From Lachnospiraceae bacterium (lineage in GTDB: Bacteria > Bacillota > Clostridia > Lachnospirales > Lachnospiraceae), in assembly GCA_017470935.1 (NCBI GenBank), contig JAFUXG010000009.1, positions 1 through 42,362 of the forward strand: DNA of 42,362 nucleotides. Direction: 5' to 3'. The first letter of the stretch is position 1; each line of letters starts with the position of its first letter. The notes below the pieces were generated by a model. It had not been told where the DNA came from and ran no database searches. It was given only the letters and a program-made list of their open reading frames with translations. A program made the translations under genes and the position numbers. Shown here in pieces: positions 16,098 to 25,500 of the stretch.

Positions 16098-17222
16098 CTA
16101 CAGTCCGTAACGGAAATTCTTCTCTACAACAACCTTGATCTGACCGGGATCTGCTGTATGAATAGTATTCGCACGTAATGTATCACGGCTCTCCACAATA
16201 CAATTCTCAATAACTGAATTATCCCCAATATGCACGTCATTAAGAATAATAGAATTGCGGATCACACAATTGTTACCAACATAAACCTTCTTAAACAATA
16301 CTGAATTCTCGACTGTACCATTGACGATACATCCGCTTGCAATCAAGCTGTTATTAACTACTGCATCACCATTGTACTTAGCCGGCGGAAGATCATCCAC
16401 CTTTGAATATACATCAGGATACTGGCGGAAGAAGTAATCTCTTATATCCTTCTTCAGGAAATCCATATTGGTCTTAAAGTATGAATCAATAGTACCAATA
16501 TTCCTCCAGTATGAATCCATCTTGTATGCGTAGATCTTCTTAACACTCTTATATCTGATAAGAATATCCTTAACGAAATCTGTTCTTCCTTCCTTAGCAC
16601 ATGCCTCAAGAAGTTCGATCAGCTGACGTCTTCTGATCACGTACACTCCGATAGACGCTGTCTGTGTCTGTGCCACCAACGGCTTCTCCTCAAAGTCGAT
16701 AACCTGCATGTCATCGTTGCATTTCACAACTCCGAAACGGCTTACATCATCCTCTTCAGGATTGATATCCTTTGTAACAATGGTAATGTCTGCACCCTTC
16801 TCAATGTGCTGCTCTAATACCTTGCTATAATCTAACTTATATACGCCGTCACCACTTGCTATAACAACATATGGCTCATGACTTTCCTTCAGGAAGCTGA
16901 TATTCTGGTAAAGCGCATCCGCAGTACCCTGATACCAGTAACTGTTGGTCGTTGTAATGGTAGGTGTAAATACATAAAGTCCACCTTGTTTTCTACCGAA
17001 ATCCCACCATTTAGATGAGTTCAAATGTTCATTCAGCGAACGGGAATTATACTGTGTAAATACAGCAACCTTCTGAATGTGGGAATTGGTCATATTACTT
17101 AAGGAGAAATCGATTGCTCTGTAGCTGCCGGTAACCGGCATAGCTGCAACCGCACGCTTTGCTGAAAGCTCTCCCATTCTACTGCTGTTACCACCTGCTA
17201 AAATAATTCCTATTGCTCTCAT
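16098..17222 (-). CDS. glgD: Glucose-1-phosphate adenylyltransferase subunit GlgD
   Basis: A 374-residue homologue of ADP-glucose pyrophosphorylase: an N-terminal nucleotidyltransferase ([14 protein letters not shown]) and a C-terminal left-handed beta-helix (from about residue 285, hexapeptide repeats such as [15 protein letters not shown]). In Firmicutes GlgD acts as a non-catalytic or weakly catalytic partner that activates GlgC. The signature here is degenerate relative to Glg[16 protein letters not shown] in place of [15 protein letters not shown], which suits a regulatory subunit. The start overlaps the glgC stop by four bases (ATGA), with AGGTGA upstream, so the two are co-translated. 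Confidence 0.94.
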   Translation of the reverse strand: MRAIGIILAGGNSSRMGELSAKRAVAAMPVTGSYRAIDFSLSNMTNSHIQKVAVFTQYNSRSLNEHLNSSKWWDFGRKQGGLYVFTPTITTTNSYWYQGTADALYQNISFLKESHEPYVVIASGDGVYKLDYSKVLEQHIEKGADITIVTKDINPEEDDVSRFGVVKCNDDMQVIDFEEKPLVAQTQTASIGVYVIRRRQLIELLEACAKEGRTDFVKDILIRYKSVKKIYAYKMDSYWRNIGTIDSYFKTNMDFLKKDIRDYFFRQYPDVYSKVDDLPPAKYNGDAVVNNSLIASGCIVNGTVENSVLFKKVYVGNNCVIRNSIILNDVHIGDNSVIENCIVESRDTLRANTIHTADPGQIKVVVEKNFRYGL

Positions 17223-18493
17223 GCTTCGTCACCTACCTTTATTAAACTAGATCCACTCTTAAGTAATCCATCAGGATATTCTGACTTGTCAGTAGGTCCG
17301 AAGATCGCGGTATTCTTACCAATCTTAACACCTTCCGGAATAATTGAGTTCTCACCGATTGTAACAAGACCGAAGGAATAAATGTTAGGCTTCTTCTCAT
17401 TAGGTGCCTCTTCTCCTACACCAAGGTCACAGTTAGCTCCCACCTCAACGTTCTCAGCTATGATTGCCTTATCAACAACGCAGCCCTCGCCGATTACAGT
17501 ACCATTCATAATAATGGAATCCTTAACAACTGCACCCTTTCCGATAGTTACACCGGAGCCGATAACACAGTGGCTCACCTCTCCGTAAACCTCTGTTCCT
17601 TCACCTACAATACTCTCTGTCACCTTACCTGCCTCATCAATATACTGAGGAGGCAAGATATCACTCTTAGTGTAGATTCTCCAGAACTCTTCGTAGAGAT
17701 TGAACTCAGGAATAATGTCTACAAGCTCCATATTAGCCTCCCAATATGAACCGAGTGTTCCAACATCCTTCCAGTATCCCTTAAAGTCATAAGCTACAAC
17801 CTTAGAGCCATGTTCATGACAATGTGGAATTATATGCTTACCAAAATCACAGGAAGGTACGTCCTTAAGCTCCTCCAATGCATCCTTAAGCACGCTCCAC
17901 TTGAAGATGTAAATACCCATTGATGCCTTATTACTTCTAGGCTTCTCCGGCTTCTCCTCAAACTCAGAGATTACACCCTCCTCATCTGTGATAACAACAC
18001 CAAAACGGCTTGCCTCCTCCATAGGCACCTCGTATGTTGCCAATGTAATATCAGCGCCCATAGACTTGTGATGATCAAGCATCACCTCATAATCCATCTT
18101 ATATATGTGATCACCTGAAAGGATAAGAACATATTCCGGATTATAATAGTTGATATACTCAATGTTCTGGTAAATAGCATTCGCTGTACCTGTATACCAC
18201 TGACTGTTCTCGCTCTTCTCGTAAGGCGGTAATACTGTTACACCTCCGATGCTGCGGTCAAGATCCCAAGGAATACCGATCCCGATATGCTGATTGAGTC
18301 GAAGCGGTCTGTACTGTGTCAGCACTCCCACTGTGTCAATTCCTGAATTGATACAGTTAGAAAGCGGGAAATCGATGATCTTATACTTTCCGCCGAAAGC
18401 AACTGCGGGCTTGGCAAGCTTAGATGTCAATACACCCAGACGGCTGCCTTGTCCGCCTGCTAATAGCATGGCTATCATTTCTTTCTTAATCAT
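17219..18493 (-). CDS. glgC: Glucose-1-phosphate adenylyltransferase, catalytic subunit GlgC
   Basis: A 424-residue enzyme making ADP-glucose from glucose-1-phosphate and ATP, the committed step of glycogen synthesis. Key parts are [20 protein letters not shown] (pyrophosphorylase loop), [22 protein letters not shown] (metal Asp), FEEKPEKP (substrate site with Lys) and a C-terminal beta-helix with [10 protein letters not shown]-type hexapeptides. It is first in the glgC-glgD unit. GGGGTGAC precedes ATG 18493 by five bases. No other glg gene lies in the window. Confidence 0.97.
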   Translation of the reverse strand: MIKKEMIAMLLAGGQGSRLGVLTSKLAKPAVAFGGKYKIIDFPLSNCINSGIDTVGVLTQYRPLRLNQHIGIGIPWDLDRSIGGVTVLPPYEKSENSQWYTGTANAIYQNIEYINYYNPEYVLILSGDHIYKMDYEVMLDHHKSMGADITLATYEVPMEEASRFGVVITDEEGVISEFEEKPEKPRSNKASMGIYIFKWSVLKDALEELKDVPSCDFGKHIIPHCHEHGSKVVAYDFKGYWKDVGTLGSYWEANMELVDIIPEFNLYEEFWRIYTKSDILPPQYIDEAGKVTESIVGEGTEVYGEVSHCVIGSGVTIGKGAVVKDSIIMNGTVIGEGCVVDKAIIAENVEVGANCDLGVGEEAPNEKKPNIYSFGLVTIGENSIIPEGVKIGKNTAIFGPTDKSEYPDGLLKSGSSLIKVGDEA

Positions 18494-18526
18494 AATGTCA
18501 CCCCTTTATGCAAGAATATGTAGTAC

Positions 18527-18556
18527 ATTATAACATCAAAAGTAAAAAATTGAAAC
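18527..18556 (-). promoter_or_regulatory. Probable promoter of glgC-glgD
   Basis: On the minus strand TATAAT (plus 18527-18532) lies about 35 bases before the glgC start, with TTTCAA 17 bases upstream as a weak -35. The stretch 18494-18768 between glgC and the thioesterase gene is very AT-rich with no open frame of note; apart from this promoter and the hairpin at 18769 I see nothing in it. Confidence 0.5.
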
Positions 18557-18761
18557 ATTTTTTATGCAATTTTACACAAAAAATATAATTTTTGGTAAAT
18601 ATCTCAATTATCATATTGATTTTTCGCATAAAAATTGCAATTTTTTGTCGAAATTCACCATAAATATATATAAATTGCATAAATTTACATTTATTTACAA
18701 ACCATATTATTATTTCATTTTTTATATTTTTATATACGTTTTTTCATCACTTTATATAAAC

Positions 18762-18795
18762 ATCAAAAAACACACCCTGAATGTCATGGTGTGTT
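18762..18795 (-). terminator. Terminator after the thioesterase gene
   Basis: AACACACC (18769-18776) and GGTGTGTT (18788-18795) form a hairpin with an 11-base loop. On the minus strand it is followed by a T-run (TTTTGATG), placing the stop just downstream of the 18819 gene. Confidence 0.82.
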
Positions 18796-18818
18796 TATTC
18801 TTTCAATTATTTCACTTC

Positions 18819-19256
18819 TCATCGTCTTGAAACAAGCTCAACTCCCACCAGCTTCTCTAACGTATCATATAGTTCCGGTAATTCCTTCTTAATTCTGACG
18901 GGTTTGAAATTCATATCCACAAGGCAGTGCGAGCTCTCAGCTTCGTTGTGAAGCAATGTCATATCCTCATTGTATATCTCATAGCTCATTTCAAACTTTA
19001 CACCATGAAACCTTGTAAGCTTAGGTATAATGCATATGGTCTCACCAAATCTCGCAGGAGTTCTGTAATTGCAGGACACAGACAGTACCGGGATCATAAT
19101 CCCCATCTCCTCAAGCTTGTCATAGTCAAGTCCTATCTGTGTCAGAAAATCCATTCTGCATTCCTCTAAGAACCTGATATAATTAGAGTGATGTACCACC
19201 TGCATCTTGTCAGTCTCGTAATAATTGATCTTTCTCTTGAAAACTTTATAATCCAT
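18819..19256 (-). CDS. Acyl-CoA thioesterase, 4HBT/YbgC-FadM type
   Basis: A 145-residue single hotdog-fold thioesterase that would cleave acyl-CoA or related thioesters. The N-terminal signature YYETDKMQVVHHSNYIRFLE includes the catalytic Asp and the HxxY region of the YbgC/FadM group. The length is normal. AAGGGTG lies about eight bases before ATG 19256, and the start matches the usual family start. It is an isolated gene with its own terminator; the physiological substrate is not predictable. Confidence 0.88.
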   Translation of the reverse strand: MDYKVFKRKINYYETDKMQVVHHSNYIRFLEECRMDFLTQIGLDYDKLEEMGIMIPVLSVSCNYRTPARFGETICIIPKLTRFHGVKFEMSYEIYNEDMTLLHNEAESSHCLVDMNFKPVRIKKELPELYDTLEKLVGVELVSRR

Positions 19257-19368
19257 ATATGCGCACCCTTAACCTGCTAAACCTGTACTGAGTTTAATCC
19301 TTAACCTTAACAGTCTCCTGCCTGTACCAGCCATCACGCAAAGCCTTGACCAGCATCAATAATAAATC

Positions 19369-21207
19369 CTAGAACTCTGTAATCTCGAACTTCTCCTGAA
19401 CGTACATATTAGCTTCATGTACATCATTCCTGCCCGGTTTTTTTGCCATCTTCATATCGGAATCGTCCACATCATCAGCTTTTTTATGCTTATCAGCTTG
19501 TCCACCCTCTGATACAGCTCTGCTTATCAGTCCGCTGTATTTTTTATCAGTAGTTATTGCACTTGCCATCCTGGCAACCTTTTCAGATGGCACACTGGCA
19601 ATTTTCTGTGATCTGTTGAAATGTGGAATCATAGGTACAATCGTCATATCTTCATCCCCAGATACATTCTCTAAGTCCGGAGTGTTTGCGGCATTGTCTT
19701 TATTGTTCTTATTCGCAGAAGCAGCCTCATCTCCTTCATCAGCTTCTGAAGGCTTCCTGCCTGGATTAACAGCAATATTGACCTCAGTTAATTTCCCATC
19801 TGTCTTCTGCCCGCCTATTATCGTCCGCCTATCCTCCGGCTTTGCTATAACCTGTGAAGGCTCCTGCTTCTTATCTGCTGCCAACGGCCTGCCGGGAGCA
19901 GTATCATCCTCCTCAAGTGATGCAGCCGCCTCCTTCTCCACTTCATTTACAAAGGACTCTGCGTCCACACCTTCCTCAAATTCATCATCATCAACGTACT
20001 CTATCTCGTATTCCTCGCCCTCTTCCAGCTCATCCTCAGTTACATATACGATCTCGTATTCCTCATCATCGTCCTCTTCCTCATCTGCCACTACATTTTC
20101 AAAGGACTTAGTATCTGTTGCACCAATATGTACGTTCACCACATTAGAAGCTTTATCTTCTGTTACATCTATCTGTCCATCCTTCTCCACCTCTGCAGCT
20201 TCTTTGGTTTCAAAGGACTTGTCACTGTCCGCATCTATCTGTGTTTTATTCGATGCACCCGCTTCAATGGATGCCACAATTTTGTCTGCGGTCAAATTAT
20301 CCGCATTTACTAATAAATCTGCCTTCCCTTTGTCAGCCATCTCTGTTACGGCAGTCTTCTTATTCTCGTTCTTCATCTTAGAGACTTCTTCCATCAAAGC
20401 ATCTCTCTGGGCAGTCATCTCAGCCAAAGCCTCCTCGGCCTCCTTAGCCGCTGCCTCCGCTTCCACTGCTGCCTCCACCGCTTCTCTTGCCTTCTCCTCA
20501 GCCTGCTGTGCCTTAATCTCCTGCTCAGTCTTAAGATCAAGAGTTAACTGCATGCTACCATCATCATACATGTCCGGATTTCTATGGCTGTTCATTCTTG
20601 CATTGAAAAGCTCATCAGACAGGAGCTGTCCTATCTCAAGTATCTGCTGGCTTCTATCCTTGCCATCCATCTCCGACAACCCATTCATAAGCTCAGCCTT
20701 ATTTTCAGCAAGAGTATTAAGCTTTTCCTCCATTGTACTAAGAATAATCTCATAGTCATTCTTCATATTCTGATATGTATCTGATATAAGGTTGGTAACC
20801 TCAGTAAGCATTTCATCAGTGTAGATAAGGGAGGCTCCATAGATTTCATTGGCATTGTCTAATGCATCTAACTCCTCCTGTGACATGGCAGAAAAATCCA
20901 CCGGATCAACATTGGTAGTTCTCTTGTTGACACGCATACGGCTTGCAGAGTTTTCTGCCTGATATATTATCCTCTCTGCTTCCTTCTTAGCCTCATTGAT
21001 AATCTTTCCCCTGCGGTCGTTAACCTCGTGATATGTCTTTATCTCCATATCAATCTGAGTCTTTAGCTCTGTAAGCAGAGACTGGACCTCATCCTTGTAG
21101 ATCATTACCTTTCCGGAGGCAAGGGGTACCGGCGAAGCCGAATCCATAATACTCTGAAGCCTTTCAATGATCTCTTTCGTTCTGCTCTTATCTGCGATTG
21201 TTTCCAT
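19369..21207 (-). CDS. Large acidic coiled-coil protein, cytoplasmic (612 aa)
   Basis: No signal peptide or transmembrane segment is seen. Residues 1 to about 200 are helical with a short basic stretch (SASRMRVNKRTTN), resembling the ATP-synthase-subunit-b or DivIVA-like coiled coils found in division and wall-growth proteins. Residues 225-290 are an Ala/Glu heptad-rich coiled coil. From about 290 the sequence is low-complexity and very acidic, with near-duplicate blocks EYEIVYVTEDELEEGEE and EYEIEYVDDDEFEEG. The C-terminus is basic, then ends MYVQEKFEITEF. A scaffold role is plausible inference only. GGGAGG precedes ATG 21207 by eight bases. Confidence 0.72.
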   Translation of the reverse strand: METIADKSRTKEIIERLQSIMDSASPVPLASGKVMIYKDEVQSLLTELKTQIDMEIKTYHEVNDRRGKIINEAKKEAERIIYQAENSASRMRVNKRTTNVDPVDFSAMSQEELDALDNANEIYGASLIYTDEMLTEVTNLISDTYQNMKNDYEIILSTMEEKLNTLAENKAELMNGLSEMDGKDRSQQILEIGQLLSDELFNARMNSHRNPDMYDDGSMQLTLDLKTEQEIKAQQAEEKAREAVEAAVEAEAAAKEAEEALAEMTAQRDALMEEVSKMKNENKKTAVTEMADKGKADLLVNADNLTADKIVASIEAGASNKTQIDADSDKSFETKEAAEVEKDGQIDVTEDKASNVVNVHIGATDTKSFENVVADEEEDDDEEYEIVYVTEDELEEGEEYEIEYVDDDEFEEGVDAESFVNEVEKEAAASLEEDDTAPGRPLAADKKQEPSQVIAKPEDRRTIIGGQKTDGKLTEVNIAVNPGRKPSEADEGDEAASANKNNKDNAANTPDLENVSGDEDMTIVPMIPHFNRSQKIASVPSEKVARMASAITTDKKYSGLISRAVSEGGQADKHKKADDVDDSDMKMAKKPGRNDVHEANMYVQEKFEITEF

Positions 21208-21447
21208 ATGTACATCCTCCCGCCTGTCTTACCGTTACCGGCAGGCAAAGCCTTTCCTTTATACAATACTTTTAATGCTCCGATCATCCGATGAACATCA
21301 CAGAACTGTAACACGCATCGGTCATATTATTGTATCAAATTTGAATACCTGAATCAAACCTTTTCTTTGTTATAAATGTACTTATTTTTTCAAGGCACAA
21401 CATATGCTGATCCTTAAATTTGCAGGCACAAAATAATGAGTCCTCTT

Positions 21448-22722
21448 CTACATTCTATCCTTGACAATTTCAATACTCCTGTCCAAAATTCCATTCATTT
21501 TCGCAATAGCTGTTCCATAATTAGTGAAGGGCACGCCTTGAGACAGAGCCAGATTCATTCTGTACCTTACAGCCTTCTCATTTAACATGCACCCCCCGCA
21601 TTGAATTATAAGCTTATACCTTGACAGCTCCTCCGGGTAGTCTCCTCCCGAGGTAAATGTGAATACAGGCTCAACACCTGTATACTTTCTTATGAGGTTA
21701 GGCAGCTTCACCGTTCCAATATCCTCGCACTGCCTGTGATGTGTGCACCCCTCTGCAATAAGAATGTTGTCACCCTCACTTATATTCTCTATGGCCATAG
21801 CCCCGTTAACAGCAGCCTCCAGGAAGCCCTTCCACCTGGCCATCAGTATGGAAAAGGAGGTGAGATATATATCCTCCGGCGTTATCTGTGATACTTTACC
21901 AAATGCCTGGCTGTCAGTTATAACCATATACGGTCTGGGACTTAGCCTATCCAATGTATCCGCCAATTCAGTATCCTTGACAACCACTGACACTGCCCCT
22001 GCCTCAAGAATATCCCTGATAACCTGCTGCTGCGGCAGGATCAGTCTTCCCTTTGGAGCAGAGGAATCAATAGGAATCACAAGAATAACAATATCCATAG
22101 GCTTTAACAGATCCCCCACAATAGGCTTTGAGGTATCATTAGATCTGATCAGATGAGCCATCCGTTCCTTTAACTGCTCTATACCCTCCCCTGTTTTACT
22201 GCTGACGTATAAGATCTTTGCCTTGTCATTTTTATCCGCGGTCAAATTGTCACCAGATCCGGTAATATCACATTTATTATATACAATAAGATATGGCAGC
22301 TCACGTTTCTTAAACTGATCAATCAGTGCGCTCTCATAATCGTTAAAGGAGTGCTCTTTTCCATCAAGCTCAACATTTGTAAATGCTGTAGCTTTATCGT
22401 AATTCTTATGCTCCTTCTCTTCTGCATCAATGACAAGAATCGCCATATCTGTTTTCTCAAGCACCTGCCTTGTCTTTTCCATCCTAAGCCTTCCAAGCTC
22501 GCCTTCGTCATCAATACCGGGAGTATCCATAATGAGCACAGGGCCTAAGGGCAGAAGCTCCATGCTTTTATATACAGGGTCCGTGGTAGTACCCTTTGTA
22601 TCTGAAACCACAGACAGCCTCTGATTGGTAATTGCATTTACCAGACTTGACTTTCCTGCATTTCTCATGCCGAAAAAGCCTATATGAATTCTGTTTGCTG
22701 ATGGTGTGTCGTTAAGTCCCAT
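21448..22722 (-). CDS. hydF: [FeFe] hydrogenase H-cluster maturation GTPase HydF
   Basis: HydF is the GTPase scaffold on which the diiron subcluster is built by HydE and HydG before transfer to the hydrogenase. The 424-residue protein has all G motifs: GMRNAGKSS (P-loop), GTTTDPV (switch I), DTPGIDD (G3), YNKCD (G4) and SSK (G5). A dimerisation domain follows, then the cluster-binding C-terminus with EGCTHHRQC and, about 50 residues later, QCGGCML. I start at ATG 22722 (MGLNDTPSANR) because GGAGGT lies seven bases upstream; the frame extends seven codons further without support. hydE and hydG are not in the window, but hydF implies [FeFe]-hydrogenase and fermentative hydrogen metabolism. Confidence 0.96.
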   Translation of the reverse strand: MGLNDTPSANRIHIGFFGMRNAGKSSLVNAITNQRLSVVSDTKGTTTDPVYKSMELLPLGPVLIMDTPGIDDEGELGRLRMEKTRQVLEKTDMAILVIDAEEKEHKNYDKATAFTNVELDGKEHSFNDYESALIDQFKKRELPYLIVYNKCDITGSGDNLTADKNDKAKILYVSSKTGEGIEQLKERMAHLIRSNDTSKPIVGDLLKPMDIVILVIPIDSSAPKGRLILPQQQVIRDILEAGAVSVVVKDTELADTLDRLSPRPYMVITDSQAFGKVSQITPEDIYLTSFSILMARWKGFLEAAVNGAMAIENISEGDNILIAEGCTHHRQCEDIGTVKLPNLIRKYTGVEPVFTFTSGGDYPEELSRYKLIIQCGGCMLNEKAVRYRMNLALSQGVPFTNYGTAIAKMNGILDRSIEIVKDRM

Positions 22723-22788
22723 TTTTCCTACCTCCAATGCCAATTATAAAATATATTATCATTTTTTTTACATTTTTACTATGTCTTT

Positions 22789-22817
22789 TTGTCATTTCGT
22801 GATATACTACATATTGT
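22789..22817 (+). promoter_or_regulatory. Probable promoter of the C39-like gene
   Basis: TTGTCA (22789-22794) and TATTGT (22812-22817) are separated by 17 bases and lie about 60 bases before the ATG at 22875. They match five and four of six consensus positions. The 152-base gap to hydF is divergent and must hold promoters for both genes. Confidence 0.45.
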
Positions 22818-22874
22818 GTACTAATCAAACTACAGCAACTAATTATTCAAAATACAAACGACAGGTGGGATATT

Positions 22875-24635
22875 ATGAACGGTTATGATAACAACGGACT
22901 TGGCAGCAGCGGCTTGGAGGACGAAGCAGGTGTAACAGCTTTTGGCAGTCAATATAATAACAATTATGAAAATGCCGGACAGTCCTTTGATGATTCGGAA
23001 TATGCTGGCGATGGATATGCCAGTCCTGGCAACACCAATACAGAATTCAGTGACCAGAGCTATAATAACGCTGGTTATAATAGTGCAACTTACAGCAGCG
23101 AAGGCTATGACAATACTGTATATGATAATACAGGTTACGGCAATACAGATTCTAATAACAGCGGCTATAGCAATTCCAGTTATGGCAATGAAGGTTATGA
23201 CAATACCGATTACAATAACAGCGGCTATAGCAATTCCGGTTATGATAATCAAGGCTACAACGGTAATTACGAGAACACCGGATATAGTAACAGCGGTTAT
23301 GATAACCAGCAGGGCTTGAATCTTGATTTCAACACAAAACCGATGAAGAAAACCACAGAAGACAGCAGGCAGACAGCCCCCTCTAAGGGCAGCAGCAGCC
23401 AGGATTTCACCGGAGTTGACGAGGACTTTGCCAAGGCAACAGAAAGCACTCTCCAAGCCTTAGGAGACGAGCTTACACCGGCAGAGATTGAGGATATGAA
23501 GCGTGAGAAGGCTGCCAGAAGAAGAAAACGCATGCTTCGCGAAAAGAAGCGCAAGGAGCGCATGCGTCAGGCAATCATACGCTGTACCCTTCTTGCAATT
23601 GCAGTTATACTTGTGATAGTGATAATCGTTAAGATATTTGCCGGTATCGGAGGTCTGATCAAGGGTGCAAAGAAAAAGCATGCCACCACTACCGAATCAG
23701 TTTCCACCGAGGCGACCACCACCGAGGAGCCTGTTGCCTCAATTGACGAGGAGATAGTTGCAAAGGAGCTTCCTGCAACAAGAGAGGAAGCACTTGAAAT
23801 GCTCAAAGCCCAGGGTGAGACAGATTCAGATATCAATAACATAGTGGAGAATGAAGCTGTATATCCTGATATTATGTTAAAGCACCTAGCAGTCAATTCA
23901 GAGCTTATAGATTTTGCCCTTAATTATCCCGCCAAGATCAGTATACCCTTCGATGGAGATTTCAGTATTGAGGCTGAAGCCAATGAAATGTCCCTGCTTA
24001 TGCAATATGATCCTGAATGGGGCTATGCAGACTATGGCGATACTGTTCTTGGTCTTAACGGAGCTGCTCCTACATGTCTCTCAATGGCATACATATACCT
24101 TACCGGTGACGGAACAAAGAATCCTATAATTATAGGTGATTTCAGCATGGAAAAGGGTTATCTTGATGAGAATGGCAATACTGACCATAAGCTGATGACA
24201 GAGGGCGCTGAAGAGCTTGGACTTGAATCCAATGAATTAGACATAGATAAGGATAATCTTATAGGTGCTTTAGATGAAGGCAATGCAGTAATATGCGAGG
24301 TACTTTCCGGCGACTTTACCAAGGAGAAGAGCTATATAGTAATATCTGACTATCGTAACGGCTTCTTCTATGTAAATGATCCCACAAGCCGGGCAAGAAG
24401 CCAGGTTGGCTGGGACTTCAAGAGACTAAGCTCACAGATTTCCACCATGTGGTCATTAAAGCGTGGAAGTGCTGCAACAGTAACAGATGATGCAGAGGGC
24501 ACAGCAGATACAGAGGGAGCTGACGGCGTATCACCAGAGGGTACCGATGGCGGCACAGCCGACGGAACCGGTGATGGCAGCACAGACGGTACTGATGGTA
24601 CAGATACCGGCAATACAGACAATGGCACAGAATAA
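22875..24635 (+). CDS. Membrane-anchored C39-like protein lacking catalytic residues
   Basis: A 586-residue protein with an odd layout. Residues 1-155 are Asn/Tyr/Gly/Ser repeats (NSGYSNSGYDN type). A strongly basic helix at about 205-233 (KREKAARRRKRMLREKKRKE) leads into one transmembrane segment (234-258), so the repeat domain should be cytoplasmic. Outside lie a Thr/Glu linker and a C39 peptidase-like domain (about 370-525) with LLMQYDPEWGYADYGD, LSMAYIYLTG and FYVNDPTS. The usual GCGPT is G396-A-A-P-T here, so the catalytic Cys is Ala, and the usual His before the IV-strand is Ser486 (EKSYIVISDY). C401 is displaced by four residues. It is probably a non-enzymatic binding domain. The tail is Gly/Thr/Asp-rich. 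AGGTGGG precedes the ATG. Confidence 0.83.
   Translation: MNGYDNNGLGSSGLEDEAGVTAFGSQYNNNYENAGQSFDDSEYAGDGYASPGNTNTEFSDQSYNNAGYNSATYSSEGYDNTVYDNTGYGNTDSNNSGYSNSSYGNEGYDNTDYNNSGYSNSGYDNQGYNGNYENTGYSNSGYDNQQGLNLDFNTKPMKKTTEDSRQTAPSKGSSSQDFTGVDEDFAKATESTLQALGDELTPAEIEDMKREKAARRRKRMLREKKRKERMRQAIIRCTLLAIAVILVIVIIVKIFAGIGGLIKGAKKKHATTTESVSTEATTTEEPVASIDEEIVAKELPATREEALEMLKAQGETDSDINNIVENEAVYPDIMLKHLAVNSELIDFALNYPAKISIPFDGDFSIEAEANEMSLLMQYDPEWGYADYGDTVLGLNGAAPTCLSMAYIYLTGDGTKNPIIIGDFSMEKGYLDENGNTDHKLMTEGAEELGLESNELDIDKDNLIGALDEGNAVICEVLSGDFTKEKSYIVISDYRNGFFYVNDPTSRARSQVGWDFKRLSSQISTMWSLKRGSAATVTDDAEGTADTEGADGVSPEGTDGGTADGTGDGSTDGTDGTDTGNTDNGTE
23101..23260. repeat. 60-bp coding repeats in the Asn/Tyr-rich domain
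   Basis: The block AATAACAGCGGCTATAGCAA recurs exactly 60 bases apart (23154 and 23214), and the AAGG-TATGACAATAC block recurs at 23101 and 23191. The repeats encode the Asn/Tyr/Gly-rich N-terminus of the C39-like protein and are in frame. Confidence 0.85.
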
Positions 24636-24675
24636 AATTCTTGCACATAATTTATATTAATCTATAAAGTCAGAC

Positions 24676-24715
24676 AGGCGACGGTTGTAATAACCGCCGC
24701 CTAATTCTTATTATT
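24676..24715 (+). terminator. Terminator after the C39-like gene
   Basis: AGGCG-A-CGGTT (24676-24686) pairs with AACCG-C-CGCCT (24692-24702), with one internal mismatch, followed by AATTCTTATTATTT. It lies between this gene and the convergent response regulator. Confidence 0.78.
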
Positions 24716-24766
24716 TAAATGAACCCTTCACATATGTACAACAATCAACGTTAATTCTCTACTCTC

Positions 24767-25474
24767 TCACTCATCTAACCCATGTTTCACCGCATATACC
24801 GCAAGCTGTGTGCGGTCTTTTAATGAAAGCTTATCAAGAAGCTTTGATACCTGGTTTCTGACAGTACCCTCTGCAAGATAAAGCTCTGCTGCTATTTCCT
24901 TGTTATCGTACCCCTCTGCCACAAGCCTTAACACATCTCTTTCCCTGTCGGTAAAAGAAATCTCCGTATCCTCATAGGCATCTGCTCCAGTTCTGTTTCT
25001 GCCAAAAAAACCTGTCTTCGATGATTGTTTCCCACCAACAACGTTATCACCTGTAGTCATCCTGCTCATCATAGTCTTATACACACCGTCACCAAAAACA
25101 CTGATGCCGCCATATACACTCTTAACAGACGCTATGACCTTCTCATCCTCCATCTCCTTAAGAAGATATCCGTCTGCACCACCAAGTACCGCCTTTTCAA
25201 CAGTTTCCTCATCATCAAAGGTGGTAAGCACTAGCACCTTAACATCAGGCAATTCCTTCTTGATGGCTTTAATTCCGTATTCTCCATCATAGCCAGGCAT
25301 TCTCATATCCATCATCACAACGTCCGGCTTATACACCTTGGACTTCTCAAATGCTTCCTTACCATTCTCAGCAAGAGCCACAACCTCTATTCCCTCATCC
25401 TGCTCCAGTACCGCCTTAAGCCCCTGGCGTAGTATCATGATGTCATCTGCAATCAAGACCTTTATCTTTTCCAT
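24767..25474 (-). CDS. LuxR/NarL-family response regulator
   Basis: A 235-residue two-domain regulator. The receiver has the acidic pair (ADD), phosphoacceptor Asp in VVMMDMRMPGYDG near residue 56, the Thr in LVLTTFDD and the Lys in YLLKEM. After a variable linker, the C-terminal LuxR-type helix-turn-helix (about 170-232) shows FTDRERDVLRLVAEGYDNKE and YLAEGTVRNQVSKLLDKL. It should dimerise and bind DNA once phosphorylated by the kinase encoded 26 bases upstream. AAGGAGAAG precedes ATG 25474. Targets are unknown. Confidence 0.94.
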   Translation of the reverse strand: MEKIKVLIADDIMILRQGLKAVLEQDEGIEVVALAENGKEAFEKSKVYKPDVVMMDMRMPGYDGEYGIKAIKKELPDVKVLVLTTFDDEETVEKAVLGGADGYLLKEMEDEKVIASVKSVYGGISVFGDGVYKTMMSRMTTGDNVVGGKQSSKTGFFGRNRTGADAYEDTEISFTDRERDVLRLVAEGYDNKEIAAELYLAEGTVRNQVSKLLDKLSLKDRTQLAVYAVKHGLDE

Positions 25475-25500
25475 GCGCTTCTCCTTCTTAATATTCCAAT

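Noticed and set aside
23101-23260. Regular 60-bp repeats that could be mistaken for a CRISPR array
   Set aside because: Repeats are in frame, encode Asn/Tyr/Gly-rich protein, have no unique spacers, and no cas genes are nearby.
22875-24635. Active bacteriocin-processing C39 protease
   Set aside because: No ABC transporter domains, no catalytic Cys or His, and no bacteriocin-like peptide gene nearby.
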